Below are positions 9,114 to 17,699 of a stretch of 64,000 bases of DNA, one piece after another. Every line of letters begins with the position of its first letter. Positions within the stretch are counted from its first letter, which is position 1. The notes under the pieces were generated by a model. The model saw nothing but the letters and a program-made list of their open reading frames with translations, had not been told where the DNA came from and did not search any database. The position numbers and the translations under genes were made by a program. The stretch comes from Virgibacillus doumboii (lineage in GTDB: Bacteria; Bacillota; Bacilli; Bacillales; Amphibacillaceae), in contig NZ_CADCWQ010000002.1 of NCBI RefSeq assembly GCF_902806455.1, positions 310,001 to 374,000 of the forward strand. The letters run 5' to 3'.

Positions 9114-9781
9114 TGACACTGAAAATGGAAAATGTAACAAAAGTATATAATGACGGACCAAACGAATTCAAAGCATTGGATAATGTTTCACTCAACGTAA
9201 GTTGTGGCGAGTTCGTTGCTGTGATCGGACCTTCCGGCTCAGGAAAAAGTACTTTCTTATCTACGGCAGGGGCACTGTTATCGCCAACAAGCGGAAAAGT
9301 TAAAGTTGACGGAGAGGATATAACAAATCTTTCAGCAAAAAAGAAAACAAAACTGCGGCTGCAAAAGATAGGATTTGTTTTCCAATCGGCAAACCTTATC
9401 CCGTATTTGAAGGTTGATGATCAGTTACGTGTAGTGAATGTTTTGGCAAAAAGTAAAAAGCATAGCAAATATGAAGCGGATTTACTAAGTCATTTTGGAT
9501 TGGCACATCGCATCGGAAATCTTCCAAACGAACTATCCGGCGGAGAACGGCAGCGTGTTGCTATCGCACGTGCCCTAATGAACGATCCAAAGCTGATTCT
9601 TGCCGACGAGCCAACTGCAAGCCTTGATTCGAAGCGAGGACGTGAAGTGGTTGAAATGATAGCTGCCGAAGTACGGGAGCGGGGGAAATCCGGAATTATG
9701 GTCACACATGACGAACGAATCCTGGATTTATGTGACCGTGTTTTAGTAATAAAGGATGGGAGACTGTCGGAAGATGGCTGA
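9113..9781 (+). CDS. hrtA: Heme efflux ABC transporter ATP-binding protein, HrtA-like
   Basis: A 222-residue ABC ATPase of the LolD/MacB class. Walker A GPSGSGKST (residues 39-47), signature LSGGERQR, Walker B LILADEPTASLD and the switch histidine in MVTHDE are all intact. It pairs with the overlapping HrtB-like permease. No clear terminator follows; a five-unit repeat array begins 42 bp after the stop codon. Confidence 0.83.
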   Translation: MTLKMENVTKVYNDGPNEFKALDNVSLNVSCGEFVAVIGPSGSGKSTFLSTAGALLSPTSGKVKVDGEDITNLSAKKKTKLRLQKIGFVFQSANLIPYLKVDDQLRVVNVLAKSKKHSKYEADLLSHFGLAHRIGNLPNELSGGERQRVAIARALMNDPKLILADEPTASLDSKRGREVVEMIAAEVRERGKSGIMVTHDERILDLCDRVLVIKDGRLSEDG

Positions 9782-9823
9782 ATATGACAGAACTGACAAC
9801 GAGGTAAACTGGAAAAAACCAAT

Positions 9824-9929
9824 GTTCACAATGAATTCGCCAAAGTTCACAGTGATTTCGCCGAAGTTCACAATTAGGTTGCTCGAAGTTCACAATTAAA
9901 ATGCCGGAGTTCACAGTTTGTTCGGTTGT
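9824..9929. repeat. Five-unit GTTCACA tandem array, copy 1
   Basis: GTTCACA occurs at 9824, 9845, 9866, 9888 and 9909, that is every 21, 21, 22 and 21 bp. Units follow the loose pattern GTTCACAnTnAnnTnGCCnA; the third is the longer one and contains ATTAGGTTGCTCGAA. It fills most of the gap between hrtA and the S9 peptidase. A second array with the same spacing is at 53932. Unit length and lack of spacers exclude CRISPR. Confidence 0.9.
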
Positions 9930-10076
9930 CTTGGTATTTAACGCGCGTGTCCATTTTGTTTTCGATAAGTAAAGTAGATAAGAAATCTGTATCTTCCACC
10001 AAAAATACGTTATAATCATTCATACAAATAGAATTTTTCAGACATCTCAGAAACTAAATTTACTAGGGGGACTTTG

Positions 10077-11867
10077 ATGATTGAATTTCCAAAGCCGACT
10101 GTGGAGCAATTTTTTCGTACGTATGTAATTAACGACTTTGCGGTAAACGAGGATGAGAACCGTCTTATTTTCAGTTCCAATTTAAATGGCAAAATGAATT
10201 TGTGGGCAATGGATTTGCCTGATACCTATCCATATCTGTTTGCCCACCATGATGAATCATGCAGTTTTATCCAGTTTGATCCGAAAAGCCGATATGTATT
10301 GGCGGGATTTGATAAAGACGGTGACGAGAACCATCAAATTTATGCAATCCCGAATGAAGGCGGGCTTCCAAAGCCATTGATTACAGGTAACGCCGATGAA
10401 AGGTATTTCTTCACGCATTTAAGTGAGGATGGCGAGCGGGTATATTACCTGACTTCCAAAGATAACCCGTCATTTTTAAATACACGTGTTCGGAACTTGA
10501 AGAATGATTCGGATACCTTGATTAACACTGGTGAAATCTCACCTACCGAACTGGCTGCTGTATCCAAAGATGAGGAAGCATTTGTGTATTTACGAGCCTT
10601 TGCGAATACATTTGTAACCGGATTTGTTAAGCAGGGTGATGCCGAGCACAGCTTAACGCCAGATCCGGAAAAAACGCATGTAACTTTTGATCCCGTATTT
10701 GTGGATGAAAAAACAATTTATTTCATTACGAACTATGAAAGTGAATACAGTTATGTTGCAAAATTTAATCTTGATACAAAAGAATTTTCATCAGTTGTTT
10801 CAATCGAGAACGAAAGCGTTGAAATACTGAAATGGAACAGAGATCAAAATGCTTTATTTTTGGCTGTTGAAAATGGTGTTTCCGATGTGCTGTATCGCTA
10901 TGACTTGGATTCAGCGAGGCTAACCGAGCTGTCTGCTCCAATCGATGTAATCGAAAAAATTCACGTTGCAAAATCAGGTAATCTGTATGTATTGGGCAGA
11001 AGCGCAACAGTACCACATAATATTTTTAAAACAGAAGATGGTCAAACATGGAAGCAGTTAACCAATAATGGTGTTCTCGGATTGAGCAGTTCTGAGATGG
11101 TTGACCCCGATGTTATTTCGTATAAATCATTCGACGGGATGGAAATCGAGGCATTGTTATTTAAAGCAAAACCGGAAAACGATAATGGCTATACGATCTT
11201 CTGGCCGCATGGCGGACCACAGGCTGCCGAGCGGAAGTCATTCCGCTCCATGTTCCAATGTTTCCTGAATCGCGGATACACCATCTTTGCACCAAACTTC
11301 CGCGGAAGCACGGGCTATGGGTCAACATTCGTCAAACTGGTTGAACAGGACTGGGGTGAAGGACCGCGTTTGGACTGTGTAGCCGGAATTGAATGGTTGT
11401 TTGAAAATAACATCACAGACCGTGAGAAGTTATTCCTTGTAGGTGGCAGTTATGGCGGCTATATGACACTATTGCTTCACGGACGTCATCCGGAATACTT
11501 CAAAGCGTGTGTTGATATTTTCGGACCGTCTGATTTATTTACATTCGTTAATTCTGTGCCACCTCACTGGAAACCGATTATGGACCGCTGGCTGGGTGAC
11601 CCGGAAACGGATAAGGAACGCTTTGTCCGGGATTCACCGGTAACCTATCTGGACGACATGACCAAGCCGATGCTCGTTATTCAGGGGGCAAAGGATCCGC
11701 GGGTGGTTAAAGAAGAATCTGATAATATCGTCGCTAAACTTCAGGAAGAAGGCCGCGATGTTGAATATCTCGTGCTGGATGACGAAGGGCACGGCTTTTC
11801 GAAAAAAGAAAATGAAATTAACGTTTACAATCGTATGCTGGACTTTTTGGAAAAGCATCAGGGGTAA
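10077..11867 (+). CDS. S9 family prolyl-oligopeptidase-type peptidase
   Basis: A 596-residue cytoplasmic serine peptidase. The N-terminal part (about residues 1-340) has WD/beta-propeller-like repeats; the C-terminal alpha/beta-hydrolase domain carries Ser458 in GGSYGGYM, Asp540 in QGAKDPRV and His572 in DEGHGF, a complete catalytic triad. The family cleaves peptides after proline or acyl-amino acids; the substrate here is unknown. ATG 10077 is chosen over TTG 10074 because AGGGGG ends 6 bases upstream of it. No signal peptide. Confidence 0.88.
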   Translation: MIEFPKPTVEQFFRTYVINDFAVNEDENRLIFSSNLNGKMNLWAMDLPDTYPYLFAHHDESCSFIQFDPKSRYVLAGFDKDGDENHQIYAIPNEGGLPKPLITGNADERYFFTHLSEDGERVYYLTSKDNPSFLNTRVRNLKNDSDTLINTGEISPTELAAVSKDEEAFVYLRAFANTFVTGFVKQGDAEHSLTPDPEKTHVTFDPVFVDEKTIYFITNYESEYSYVAKFNLDTKEFSSVVSIENESVEILKWNRDQNALFLAVENGVSDVLYRYDLDSARLTELSAPIDVIEKIHVAKSGNLYVLGRSATVPHNIFKTEDGQTWKQLTNNGVLGLSSSEMVDPDVISYKSFDGMEIEALLFKAKPENDNGYTIFWPHGGPQAAERKSFRSMFQCFLNRGYTIFAPNFRGSTGYGSTFVKLVEQDWGEGPRLDCVAGIEWLFENNITDREKLFLVGGSYGGYMTLLLHGRHPEYFKACVDIFGPSDLFTFVNSVPPHWKPIMDRWLGDPETDKERFVRDSPVTYLDDMTKPMLVIQGAKDPRVVKEESDNIVAKLQEEGRDVEYLVLDDEGHGFSKKENEINVYNRMLDFLEKHQG

Positions 11868-11877
11868 GAATTATGGG

Positions 11878-11912
11878 GCAGGTGAATCTTTACATGGGTT
11901 CACCTGCTTCAT
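11878..11912 (+). terminator. Probable terminator after the S9 peptidase
   Basis: GCAGGTGAA / TTCACCTGC stem, 12-base loop, followed by a weak T-rich tail. Confidence 0.6.
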
Positions 11913-11935
11913 TTCTATAATCGTTTGTAAAACTA

Positions 11936-11975
11936 AAAAAGTGGCATGATTTTTTAAAAGAATCATGCCACTTTT
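11936..11975. terminator. Bidirectional terminator between convergent genes
   Basis: AAAAAGTGGCATGATT / AATCATGCCACTTTT stem with A-run and T-run on either side; serves the plus-strand peptidase and the minus-strand TPR gene. Confidence 0.85.
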
Positions 11976-12007
11976 CTGCTTTTGGATTCGAATATAGGAG
12001 TAGAATA

Positions 12008-12562
12008 CTAAAACTTATAGCTGCATGTTGCAATAGCGTGTTCCGTAGCAGAGATAAGATCTTCATTTCCTTTTTCTTTTCTGATTTCCAACGCCTTATT
12101 GAAGTAATCCAGTGCACGTTGAAATTCTTTTTGGTCAAACAGGTTTTTTCCATAATGCTCGTAGACAAAGTCCAAGTATCCACGGTAATGTGGATCCTTA
12201 TCAGCCGTGTCCATTAGCTCTTCAAACATTTTGTTGGATACCTTAAAGTTGTTTTCCCACTGGTATGTATTTGCCAAACGGATTTTATTAACAAATACAC
12301 TTTGCTGGTTGTCTGTTTTTTCAGCAAGTTCAATTGCTGTATTGAGGTGTTTTTTACTATCCTCAATCTCACCAATAATTCGTAAAAAATACCCTAGTAA
12401 ACCATGCATGGTACTTTTCTCATGGTCACTATATGTATCATTATTAAGCTGTTCCTTGATATATAACATCCCCTGAAGCATGCCCATTTGATCTTTGGGC
12501 ACTTCCCGTAAATTGGGTCCGAACTTAAACTTCATATTATGTGGGATATCTGCAATTTTCAT
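12008..12562 (-). CDS. TPR-repeat protein of unknown function
   Basis: A 184-residue soluble protein predicted to be all helical, with tetratricopeptide-like repeats in the second half (for example LDYFNKALEIRKEKGN, preceded by SKKHLNTAIELAEKT). TPR proteins bind peptides or partner proteins. No catalytic motif, signal peptide or helix-turn-helix is visible. It lies alone on the minus strand, divergent from glmS. I do not recognise an ortholog with a known job; length and repeats resemble small Bacillaceae TPR proteins rather than Rap phosphatases, which are about twice as long. Confidence 0.75.
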   Translation of the reverse strand: MKIADIPHNMKFKFGPNLREVPKDQMGMLQGMLYIKEQLNNDTYSDHEKSTMHGLLGYFLRIIGEIEDSKKHLNTAIELAEKTDNQQSVFVNKIRLANTYQWENNFKVSNKMFEELMDTADKDPHYRGYLDFVYEHYGKNLFDQKEFQRALDYFNKALEIRKEKGNEDLISATEHAIATCSYKF

Positions 12563-12676
12563 AAATCATCACCTCACTGCTTACAACCAGTATACATGAA
12601 ATAATTACAGTTGATGTACACATCTGCTCAATTTAACATACACATAGTAACACCACCCCTCTGCCAAAAAAAGTAA

Positions 12677-12706
12677 TTGACCGCTAAAGCTTGTCTCGGT
12701 TAAAAT
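12677..12706 (+). promoter_or_regulatory. SigA-type promoter of glmS
   Basis: TTGACC (12677-12682), 18-bp spacer, TAAAAT (12701-12706). Start of transcription near 12713 would give a leader of about 410 bases holding the ribozyme. Confidence 0.7.
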
Positions 12707-12783
12707 ATAATAGTCCTTTTTTAAAAGCGGGTGGACGTAACCAGTCAAATACAGAAAGGTGGATAGAGGTTGTAAGCAAGAAA

Positions 12784-12944
12784 AGCGCCTGAACTATTTT
12801 CGGACGGAAAAGAAGATAGTTGACGAGGTGGAGGTTAATCGAATTTTTCGGCGGATTCCTCCCGGTTGCACATCCCAACCGTCATGCTTTTTTCTGAAAA
12901 CAATGAGGCAACTTGTTGCATAAAAGAATGAAGCGGGATGAGAC
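12784..12944 (+). ncRNA. glmS ribozyme: glmS glucosamine-6-phosphate-activated ribozyme
   Basis: The conserved core is present: GCGCCTGAACTA after the cleavage site, then GTTGACGAGGTGGAGGTTAA, ATCGAA and TTTCGGCGGATTCCTCCCGG. Cleavage is expected between A12784 and G12785. A distal stem pairs CATCCC (12871-12876) with GGGATG (12935-12940), and GAATGAAGC precedes it as in other members. Glucosamine-6-phosphate binds as cofactor, the RNA cuts itself, and the downstream glmS message is degraded. This gives feedback control of amino-sugar synthesis. The ribozyme is about 180 bases before the glmS start. Confidence 0.95.
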
Positions 12945-12960
12945 TATGAACAAACACGAG

Positions 12961-13102
12961 AAAGGGGCAACAAAACGCCCCATAACAGAGGTCCGAGGCA
13001 GGAGGTCGGAGGTCAGATAATGAAATCGGCTAATTCGCCGATTTCCACTAATCCGCTCTCTGACTTCTGACATCTGATTTATCGGTCGTTCGTTGCCCCT
13101 TT
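12961..13102 (+). repeat. Long imperfect inverted repeat between ribozyme and glmS start
   Basis: Outer arms AAAGGGGCAAC (12961-12971) and GTTGCCCCTTT (13092-13102); inner arms GAAATCGGC (13022-13030) and GCCGATTTC (13037-13045); between them partly matching purine/pyrimidine arms (GGAGGTCGGAGGTCAGA opposite TCTGACTTCTGACATCTGA). The RNA would fold into one long hairpin ending 5 bases before the glmS ribosome binding site. It is not part of the ribozyme consensus and looks like an inserted dispersed element. Confidence 0.75.
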
Positions 13103-13123
13103 GTATGAGGAGGAAACAACGAT

Positions 13124-14926
13124 ATGTGTGGAATTGTAGGATATATCGGACAAAACGATACAAAAGATGTATTACTGAATGGACTTGAGAAACTGGAATA
13201 CCGCGGTTATGACTCGGCGGGAATTGCGATGTTGAATGAAGATGGATTGAATCTTTTTAAAGTAAAAGGACGGATTGCGACCCTAAGAGACCGTGTGGAT
13301 TATACGGTTGAAGCAACGATGGGGATTGGCCATACACGCTGGGCGACACATGGTGTACCAAGTGCGGAAAACGCACATCCGCATCAGGGCGCATCCGGCA
13401 GATTTACGCTTGTTCACAATGGTGTTATTGAAAATTACCAGGACTTAAAAAGCGATTATTTGAGTGGAGTTTCTTTTGTCAGTGAAACGGATACAGAAGT
13501 TATTGTTCAACTCGTTGAAAAGAACTTCGAAAAATATCAGGATACTGCAGAAGCATTCCGCCAAACGATTGGTCTTTTAAAAGGTTCGTATGCAATTGGG
13601 TTAATCGACAAAGAAGACCAGGATACGATTTATGTTGCAAAAAATAAAAGCCCATTACTTGTTGGGCTGGGCGATGGCTTCAATGTGATTGCAAGTGACG
13701 CAATGGCAACATTGAAAGAAACAGATCAATATTTGGAAATTTATGATCAGGAAATTGTCCTCGTAAGCCGCAACTTTGTTGAAGTACAGAAGCTGAATGG
13801 AACGGTTGTTAACCGTAAACCATTCACAGCACAAATTGATGTGAGTGATACCGAAAAAGGAACCTATCCTCATTTTATGCTGAAAGAAATTGATGAACAG
13901 CCGTTTGTCATGCGTAAAATCATTCAGGAATACCAGGATGAGAATAACAACCTGAAGCTTGATCAGGATGTTCGCAGTGCCATGAAAGCATGTGACCGCA
14001 TTTATATAATTGCTGCAGGCACAAGTTATCATGCCGGATTGGTCGGAAAGCAGTTTATTGAAAAACTGGCAAAAATTCCTGTTGAAGTGCATGTGGCAAG
14101 TGAATTTTCGTATAACATGCCATTACTGTCGGAAAAACCGTTATTTGTGTTTATTTCACAAAGTGGCGAAACTGCTGACAGTCGCGCGGTATTAGTAAAA
14201 ATAAAAGAATTGGGACACCCGTCATTGACGATGACAAACGTGCCGGGATCCACCCTTTCTCGTGAAGCAAATTACACATTAAATCTTTATGCAGGGCCGG
14301 AAATTGCCGTCGCATCAACAAAAGCATACACAGCACAAATGGCTGTTCTGGCGATTTTGGCAGTAGACACAGCACAGGCTAAAGGCATTGAGCTGGACTT
14401 TGACCCAATGCAGGAACTGGCAATTGTAGCTAATGCGATGGAAGTCCTGACAGACCAAAAAGAAGCAATAGAGCGCTTAACAAGAGATTATTTGGCGACA
14501 TCACGTAATGCATTCTTTATCGGACGCAGTATTGACTACTATGTTTGTATAGAAGGTGCGCTTAAGCTGAAAGAAATCTCCTACATTCAGGCGGAAGGTT
14601 TCGCCGGCGGAGAGCTGAAGCACGGAACAATCGCGTTGATTGAAGAAGGAACACCTGTCATTGCGCTGGCTACACAATCCGAAGTGAATTATGGAATCCG
14701 CAGCAATGTGCAGGAAGTAGTCGCACGTGGTGCAAATGCCATGGTTATCAGCATGAAAGGCCTGGAGCAGGATACAGATGCATTCGTAGTACCGCCTGTG
14801 CATGAATTGCTGACACCATTGGTAAGTGTAGTACCGCTGCAATTGCTTGCATACTATGCAGCACTGCATCGAGACTGTGACGTTGATAAGCCACGGAATT
14901 TGGCCAAATCTGTTACTGTTGAGTAA
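13124..14926 (+). CDS. glmS: Glutamine-fructose-6-phosphate transaminase GlmS
   Basis: A 600-residue enzyme making glucosamine-6-phosphate from fructose-6-phosphate and glutamine, the first step of UDP-GlcNAc synthesis. The N-terminal glutaminase domain (residues 1-about 220) begins MCGIVGYIG with nucleophile Cys2; two SIS sugar-isomerase domains follow (SQSGETADS and STKAYTAQ near residues 345-400), and the C-terminus ends [15 protein letters not shown]. Start ATG 13124 follows GAGGAGG. Expression is controlled by the ribozyme and the promoter at 12677. Separation from glmM by about 7 kb is unusual compared with B. subtilis. Confidence 0.97.
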   Translation: MCGIVGYIGQNDTKDVLLNGLEKLEYRGYDSAGIAMLNEDGLNLFKVKGRIATLRDRVDYTVEATMGIGHTRWATHGVPSAENAHPHQGASGRFTLVHNGVIENYQDLKSDYLSGVSFVSETDTEVIVQLVEKNFEKYQDTAEAFRQTIGLLKGSYAIGLIDKEDQDTIYVAKNKSPLLVGLGDGFNVIASDAMATLKETDQYLEIYDQEIVLVSRNFVEVQKLNGTVVNRKPFTAQIDVSDTEKGTYPHFMLKEIDEQPFVMRKIIQEYQDENNNLKLDQDVRSAMKACDRIYIIAAGTSYHAGLVGKQFIEKLAKIPVEVHVASEFSYNMPLLSEKPLFVFISQSGETADSRAVLVKIKELGHPSLTMTNVPGSTLSREANYTLNLYAGPEIAVASTKAYTAQMAVLAILAVDTAQAKGIELDFDPMQELAIVANAMEVLTDQKEAIERLTRDYLATSRNAFFIGRSIDYYVCIEGALKLKEISYIQAEGFAGGELKHGTIALIEEGTPVIALATQSEVNYGIRSNVQEVVARGANAMVISMKGLEQDTDAFVVPPVHELLTPLVSVVPLQLLAYYAALHRDCDVDKPRNLAKSVTVE

Positions 14927-14983
14927 AAAGAGTATCTAATACATACTAAATGTATTAGATATCAAAAACACATGACTAAGCAT

Positions 14984-15020
14984 GCTGACATTGTGACTAA
15001 ATCGCAATGTCAGCTTTTTT
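14984..15020 (+). terminator. Intrinsic terminator after glmS
   Basis: GCTGACATTG / CAATGTCAGC stem followed by T6. A second inverted repeat without a T-run (ATCTAATACAT / ATGTATTAGAT) lies just upstream at about 14934-14960. Confidence 0.9.
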
Positions 15021-15240
15021 GCGAGAAATATTCCTTCAGGGTTTTAACAGTGATTCGGGTTATTTATTACTTCCTTGGTATAAAAGCCCCCGCCTTTCAA
15101 AAAAAGGCAAGTGAATAACCTAAAAAGTGTAAAAGGATTATTTGTTTACCCGTTTTTATGCTATAAAAGAAAAACTTTCACATTATGCTTTCTAAGAAAT
15201 CATATATTGGTATATTAGCACAAACCAAGGGGGGGTACCC
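15021..15240. other. Intergenic stretch, weak inverted repeat only
   Basis: No gene seen. GGGTTATTTATTACTT and AAGTGAATAACC (about 15056-15120) can pair around a small CCTTT/AAAGG hairpin. An AT-rich promoter-like stretch follows, but I cannot fix a -35/-10 pair. The ribosome binding site AAGGGGGGG of the next gene closes it. Confidence 0.4.
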
Positions 15241-16221
15241 ATGAAAGCAATGGTATACACAAAATATGGGCAACCGAATGTTCTTAAACTTAAAGAGGTG
15301 AAAAAACCCGTACCCAAGCACAATGAAGTACTGGTAAAAGTCCATGCGGCATCTATAAATTCATGGGACTGGGATCTCCTTAGAGGAACATCATTTATAG
15401 CCCGCATAGGAGGTGTTCTAAAACCGAAATATAAGATACTTGGAGCAGATATTGCAGGGCAAATAGAGTCAGTTGGCAGTGATGTAACACAACTTCAGCC
15501 GGGTGATGTGGTTTTCGGGGACATTTCCGGGTGTGGTTGGGGTGGTTTCGGTGCGTATGTATGTGCAGATGAAAATGCATTCGTACGAAAAGCAGCCAGT
15601 ATGTCATTCAAGGAGGCAGCAGCTGTACCTCAGGCGGCAGTTCTTGCTCTTCAGGGACTTCGTTTTAAAGGAAGCATTCAAACAGGACAAAAGGTTTTAA
15701 TTAATGGCGCCGGTGGTGGTGTTGGTACGTTTGCAGTACAGATTGCCAAAGCATTCGGAGCTGAAGTGACTGGCGTGGACAGCACGAGGAAATTAGACAT
15801 GATACGTTCAATCGGTGCAGACCATGTCATTGATTACACAAAAGAAGATTTCACTAAAAATGGACAACGTTATGACGTGATTCTGGATGTTGTGGCATAT
15901 CGACCGATTTTCGATTACAAGCGTGCACTAAACCCCAAAGGCAGGTTTGTCATGGTCGGAGGTCCCACTGTACGGATTCTTCAGGTTATATTACTGGGGC
16001 CATGGATTTCAATGATTGAGCGCAAGAAAATGGTTCCCCTGATACATCAGCCAAACAAAAAAGATTTAAACCTTATAAAGGATCTTATTGCATCAGGCAA
16101 GGTTGTCCCTGTTATCGATAGAAGTTACGCTTTAAGTGAGGTTGCTGAAGCGTTCCGGTATTTTGGAGAAGGGAATGTCCAAGGCAAAGTTATCATCATG
16201 TTGGAGCATAATAATAATTAA
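15241..16221 (+). CDS. NAD(P)-dependent medium-chain dehydrogenase/quinone reductase-type protein
   Basis: A 326-residue medium-chain dehydrogenase/reductase: GroES-like N-terminal domain (residues 1-130), Rossmann domain with GAGGGVGTFAVQIAKAFGA (about 157-175), and a C-terminal return. The four-cysteine structural zinc lobe is missing, as in quinone-oxidoreductase-type members that use NADPH without zinc. Substrate unknown. It precedes a TetR-type regulator on the same strand, but that gene has its own promoter, so regulation of this gene by it is only a possibility. Confidence 0.8.
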   Translation: MKAMVYTKYGQPNVLKLKEVKKPVPKHNEVLVKVHAASINSWDWDLLRGTSFIARIGGVLKPKYKILGADIAGQIESVGSDVTQLQPGDVVFGDISGCGWGGFGAYVCADENAFVRKAASMSFKEAAAVPQAAVLALQGLRFKGSIQTGQKVLINGAGGGVGTFAVQIAKAFGAEVTGVDSTRKLDMIRSIGADHVIDYTKEDFTKNGQRYDVILDVVAYRPIFDYKRALNPKGRFVMVGGPTVRILQVILLGPWISMIERKKMVPLIHQPNKKDLNLIKDLIASGKVVPVIDRSYALSEVAEAFRYFGEGNVQGKVIIMLEHNNN

Positions 16222-16253
16222 TAGGTAGCTATAGTAGAGAAAAAGATTCAGAT

Positions 16254-16281
16254 TTGACAAGAGAGCAATAAGATATATAAT
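16254..16281 (+). promoter_or_regulatory. Consensus SigA promoter of the TetR gene
   Basis: Perfect TTGACA (16254-16259), 16-bp spacer, perfect TATAAT (16276-16281). Confidence 0.85.
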
Positions 16282-16287
16282 AAAATT

Positions 16288-16327
16288 AATTGAATGACCA
16301 ATCAAAAAAATGATTAATCAATTAATT
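16288..16327 (+). promoter_or_regulatory. Candidate TetR operator at the transcription start
   Basis: Imperfect inverted repeat: arm 16288-16304 (AATTGAATGACCAATCA) against arm 16311-16327 (TGATTAATCAATTAATT), 12 of 17 positions pairing. It covers the expected start site, so bound protein would block transcription: typical TetR autorepression. Confidence 0.65.
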
Positions 16328-16347
16328 ATTTGCAAGGTGGGGGTTTA

Positions 16348-16941
16348 ATGGAAGACAGGCAGTCATTTATAGCTGAGGCCAGAAGAGAGCAGATAATAAA
16401 GGCGGCAATTGAGGTTTTAAAAGATATTGGGTATGTAAGTACAAGCTTGGCCAAAATAGCGAAAAAGGCAAAAATAAGCACTGGACTAATCTCTTATCAT
16501 TTCTCAGGTAAAGAAGATTTGATGAATAATACTTTAATATATTTAGTTGAACAAGAGTGGATGTTTATTAATGAGCGGGTTGCAATAAAACAGACATTCA
16601 CGGAAAAATTAATAGCATTTATCGAAGCAAGTTTGGCTTACCAGGTTTCAAGCAGAACAAATAATATTGCTTTAATTGAAATAGTTTTCAACGCACGTAC
16701 ACCCGACCATACCCCTTATTACTTACTGGAAGATGATGAAGAAGATTTAAAAAACGGATTATTACAAGAAATTCTCATCCTAGGGCGGGAATCGAAGGAA
16801 TTTGGTGATTTTAATCCTCAGGTTATGACAACTGTCATTCAAGGGGCGATATCAGAATCCATGTTAACTTTTCAAAATAAAGTCAGTGTAGAAAAATATA
16901 GTGAAGAACTGACAAAGAGTATATTGAAAATAGTCAGGTAA
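16348..16941 (+). CDS. TetR/AcrR family transcriptional regulator
   Basis: A 197-residue regulator with an N-terminal helix-turn-helix (about residues 13-58: IIKAAIEVLKDIGY then SLAKIAKKAKISTGLISYHF) and a helical ligand-binding C-terminal domain. The start ATG 16348 follows AAGGTGGGGG. A consensus promoter and an overlapping inverted repeat lie directly upstream, so autorepression is likely. Possible targets are its neighbours: the dehydrogenase before it and the membrane protein 39 bases after it. Ligand unknown. Confidence 0.85.
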   Translation: MEDRQSFIAEARREQIIKAAIEVLKDIGYVSTSLAKIAKKAKISTGLISYHFSGKEDLMNNTLIYLVEQEWMFINERVAIKQTFTEKLIAFIEASLAYQVSSRTNNIALIEIVFNARTPDHTPYYLLEDDEEDLKNGLLQEILILGRESKEFGDFNPQVMTTVIQGAISESMLTFQNKVSVEKYSEELTKSILKIVR

Positions 16942-16980
16942 ACATGTTAAGGCAATTTAGAAAGTGAAAGGAAAAGGTTT

Positions 16981-17679
16981 ATGAGACATAATGAAACGGT
17001 TCTTGGTTACAGTAAATATGAAAAAACACTCATTGTTTTGATTCCAATGATTTTGGGTGGTTTGATTGGCTGGTTTATTCCAGTCATTGCCGGATGGTTA
17101 TTGAATCTTCCAATAGTCCCTATGGAACAACTTATTGAATTCATAGCATCATCAGACAATCTATGGATTACTGTTATAGCTGCCATTATTGGGGTTGTTG
17201 CTGGTATATTATTGGCATTTATCATTTTGGAGGAGAATCTTGAAGTTAGGATTTCCGATAATTCCCTGCAGTTAAAATTAGATAATAAGATGGAAACGAT
17301 TGATAAAAAGGATATTTCAGCTATTTATATGGAAAAAAAGCAATTCATAATCCTTGGGCCAAATAATCAGGAACTATATAGAGGAGTTCTTGAAACGAAA
17401 AAAGATACCGTCCGGGAAGCATTGAATTATTATCGATATCCCTGGCATGACGAGGACCCTTTTAAAAATCAGTACCAGCGATGGGTTTTAGGGCATCCTG
17501 ATTTCCCCGAAAAAATAAACGCATTACTGTATGCACGAGAACATGCATTGAAAGAGGATAAAAAGAAAGATGCTAAATATCTGCGCGAGGATTTAGCAAA
17601 ATTGGGGGCTGTTATTAGGGACGAGAAGAACGCCCAATATGTGAGGCTGGCTGAAGGAGCCATTTCTAAAAGGAAATAA
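16981..17679 (+). CDS. YqeB-like membrane protein of unknown function
   Basis: A 232-residue protein with two N-terminal membrane segments (about residues 15-40 and 58-82) and a cytoplasmic C-terminal domain of about 150 residues rich in charged helices (WHDEDPFKNQYQRWVLGHPDFPEKIN). It resembles the B. subtilis YqeB family as I remember it, for which no function is established. It lies 39 bases after the TetR gene and may share its promoter. Confidence 0.6.
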   Translation: MRHNETVLGYSKYEKTLIVLIPMILGGLIGWFIPVIAGWLLNLPIVPMEQLIEFIASSDNLWITVIAAIIGVVAGILLAFIILEENLEVRISDNSLQLKLDNKMETIDKKDISAIYMEKKQFIILGPNNQELYRGVLETKKDTVREALNYYRYPWHDEDPFKNQYQRWVLGHPDFPEKINALLYAREHALKEDKKKDAKYLREDLAKLGAVIRDEKNAQYVRLAEGAISKRK

Positions 17680-17699
17680 AAAAGTTGTAAGGGAGGTTT

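Noticed and set aside
9824..9929. CRISPR array
   Set aside because: Units are 21-22 bp throughout with no unique spacers, and no cas genes are in the window.
9702..10019. Minus-strand open frame of 105 codons across the GTTCACA array
   Set aside because: Its middle is a translation of the tandem repeat (repeated NFEQPNCEL-type units), it overlaps hrtA antisense and has no ribosome binding site. A similar frame at 53789-54022 arises the same way.
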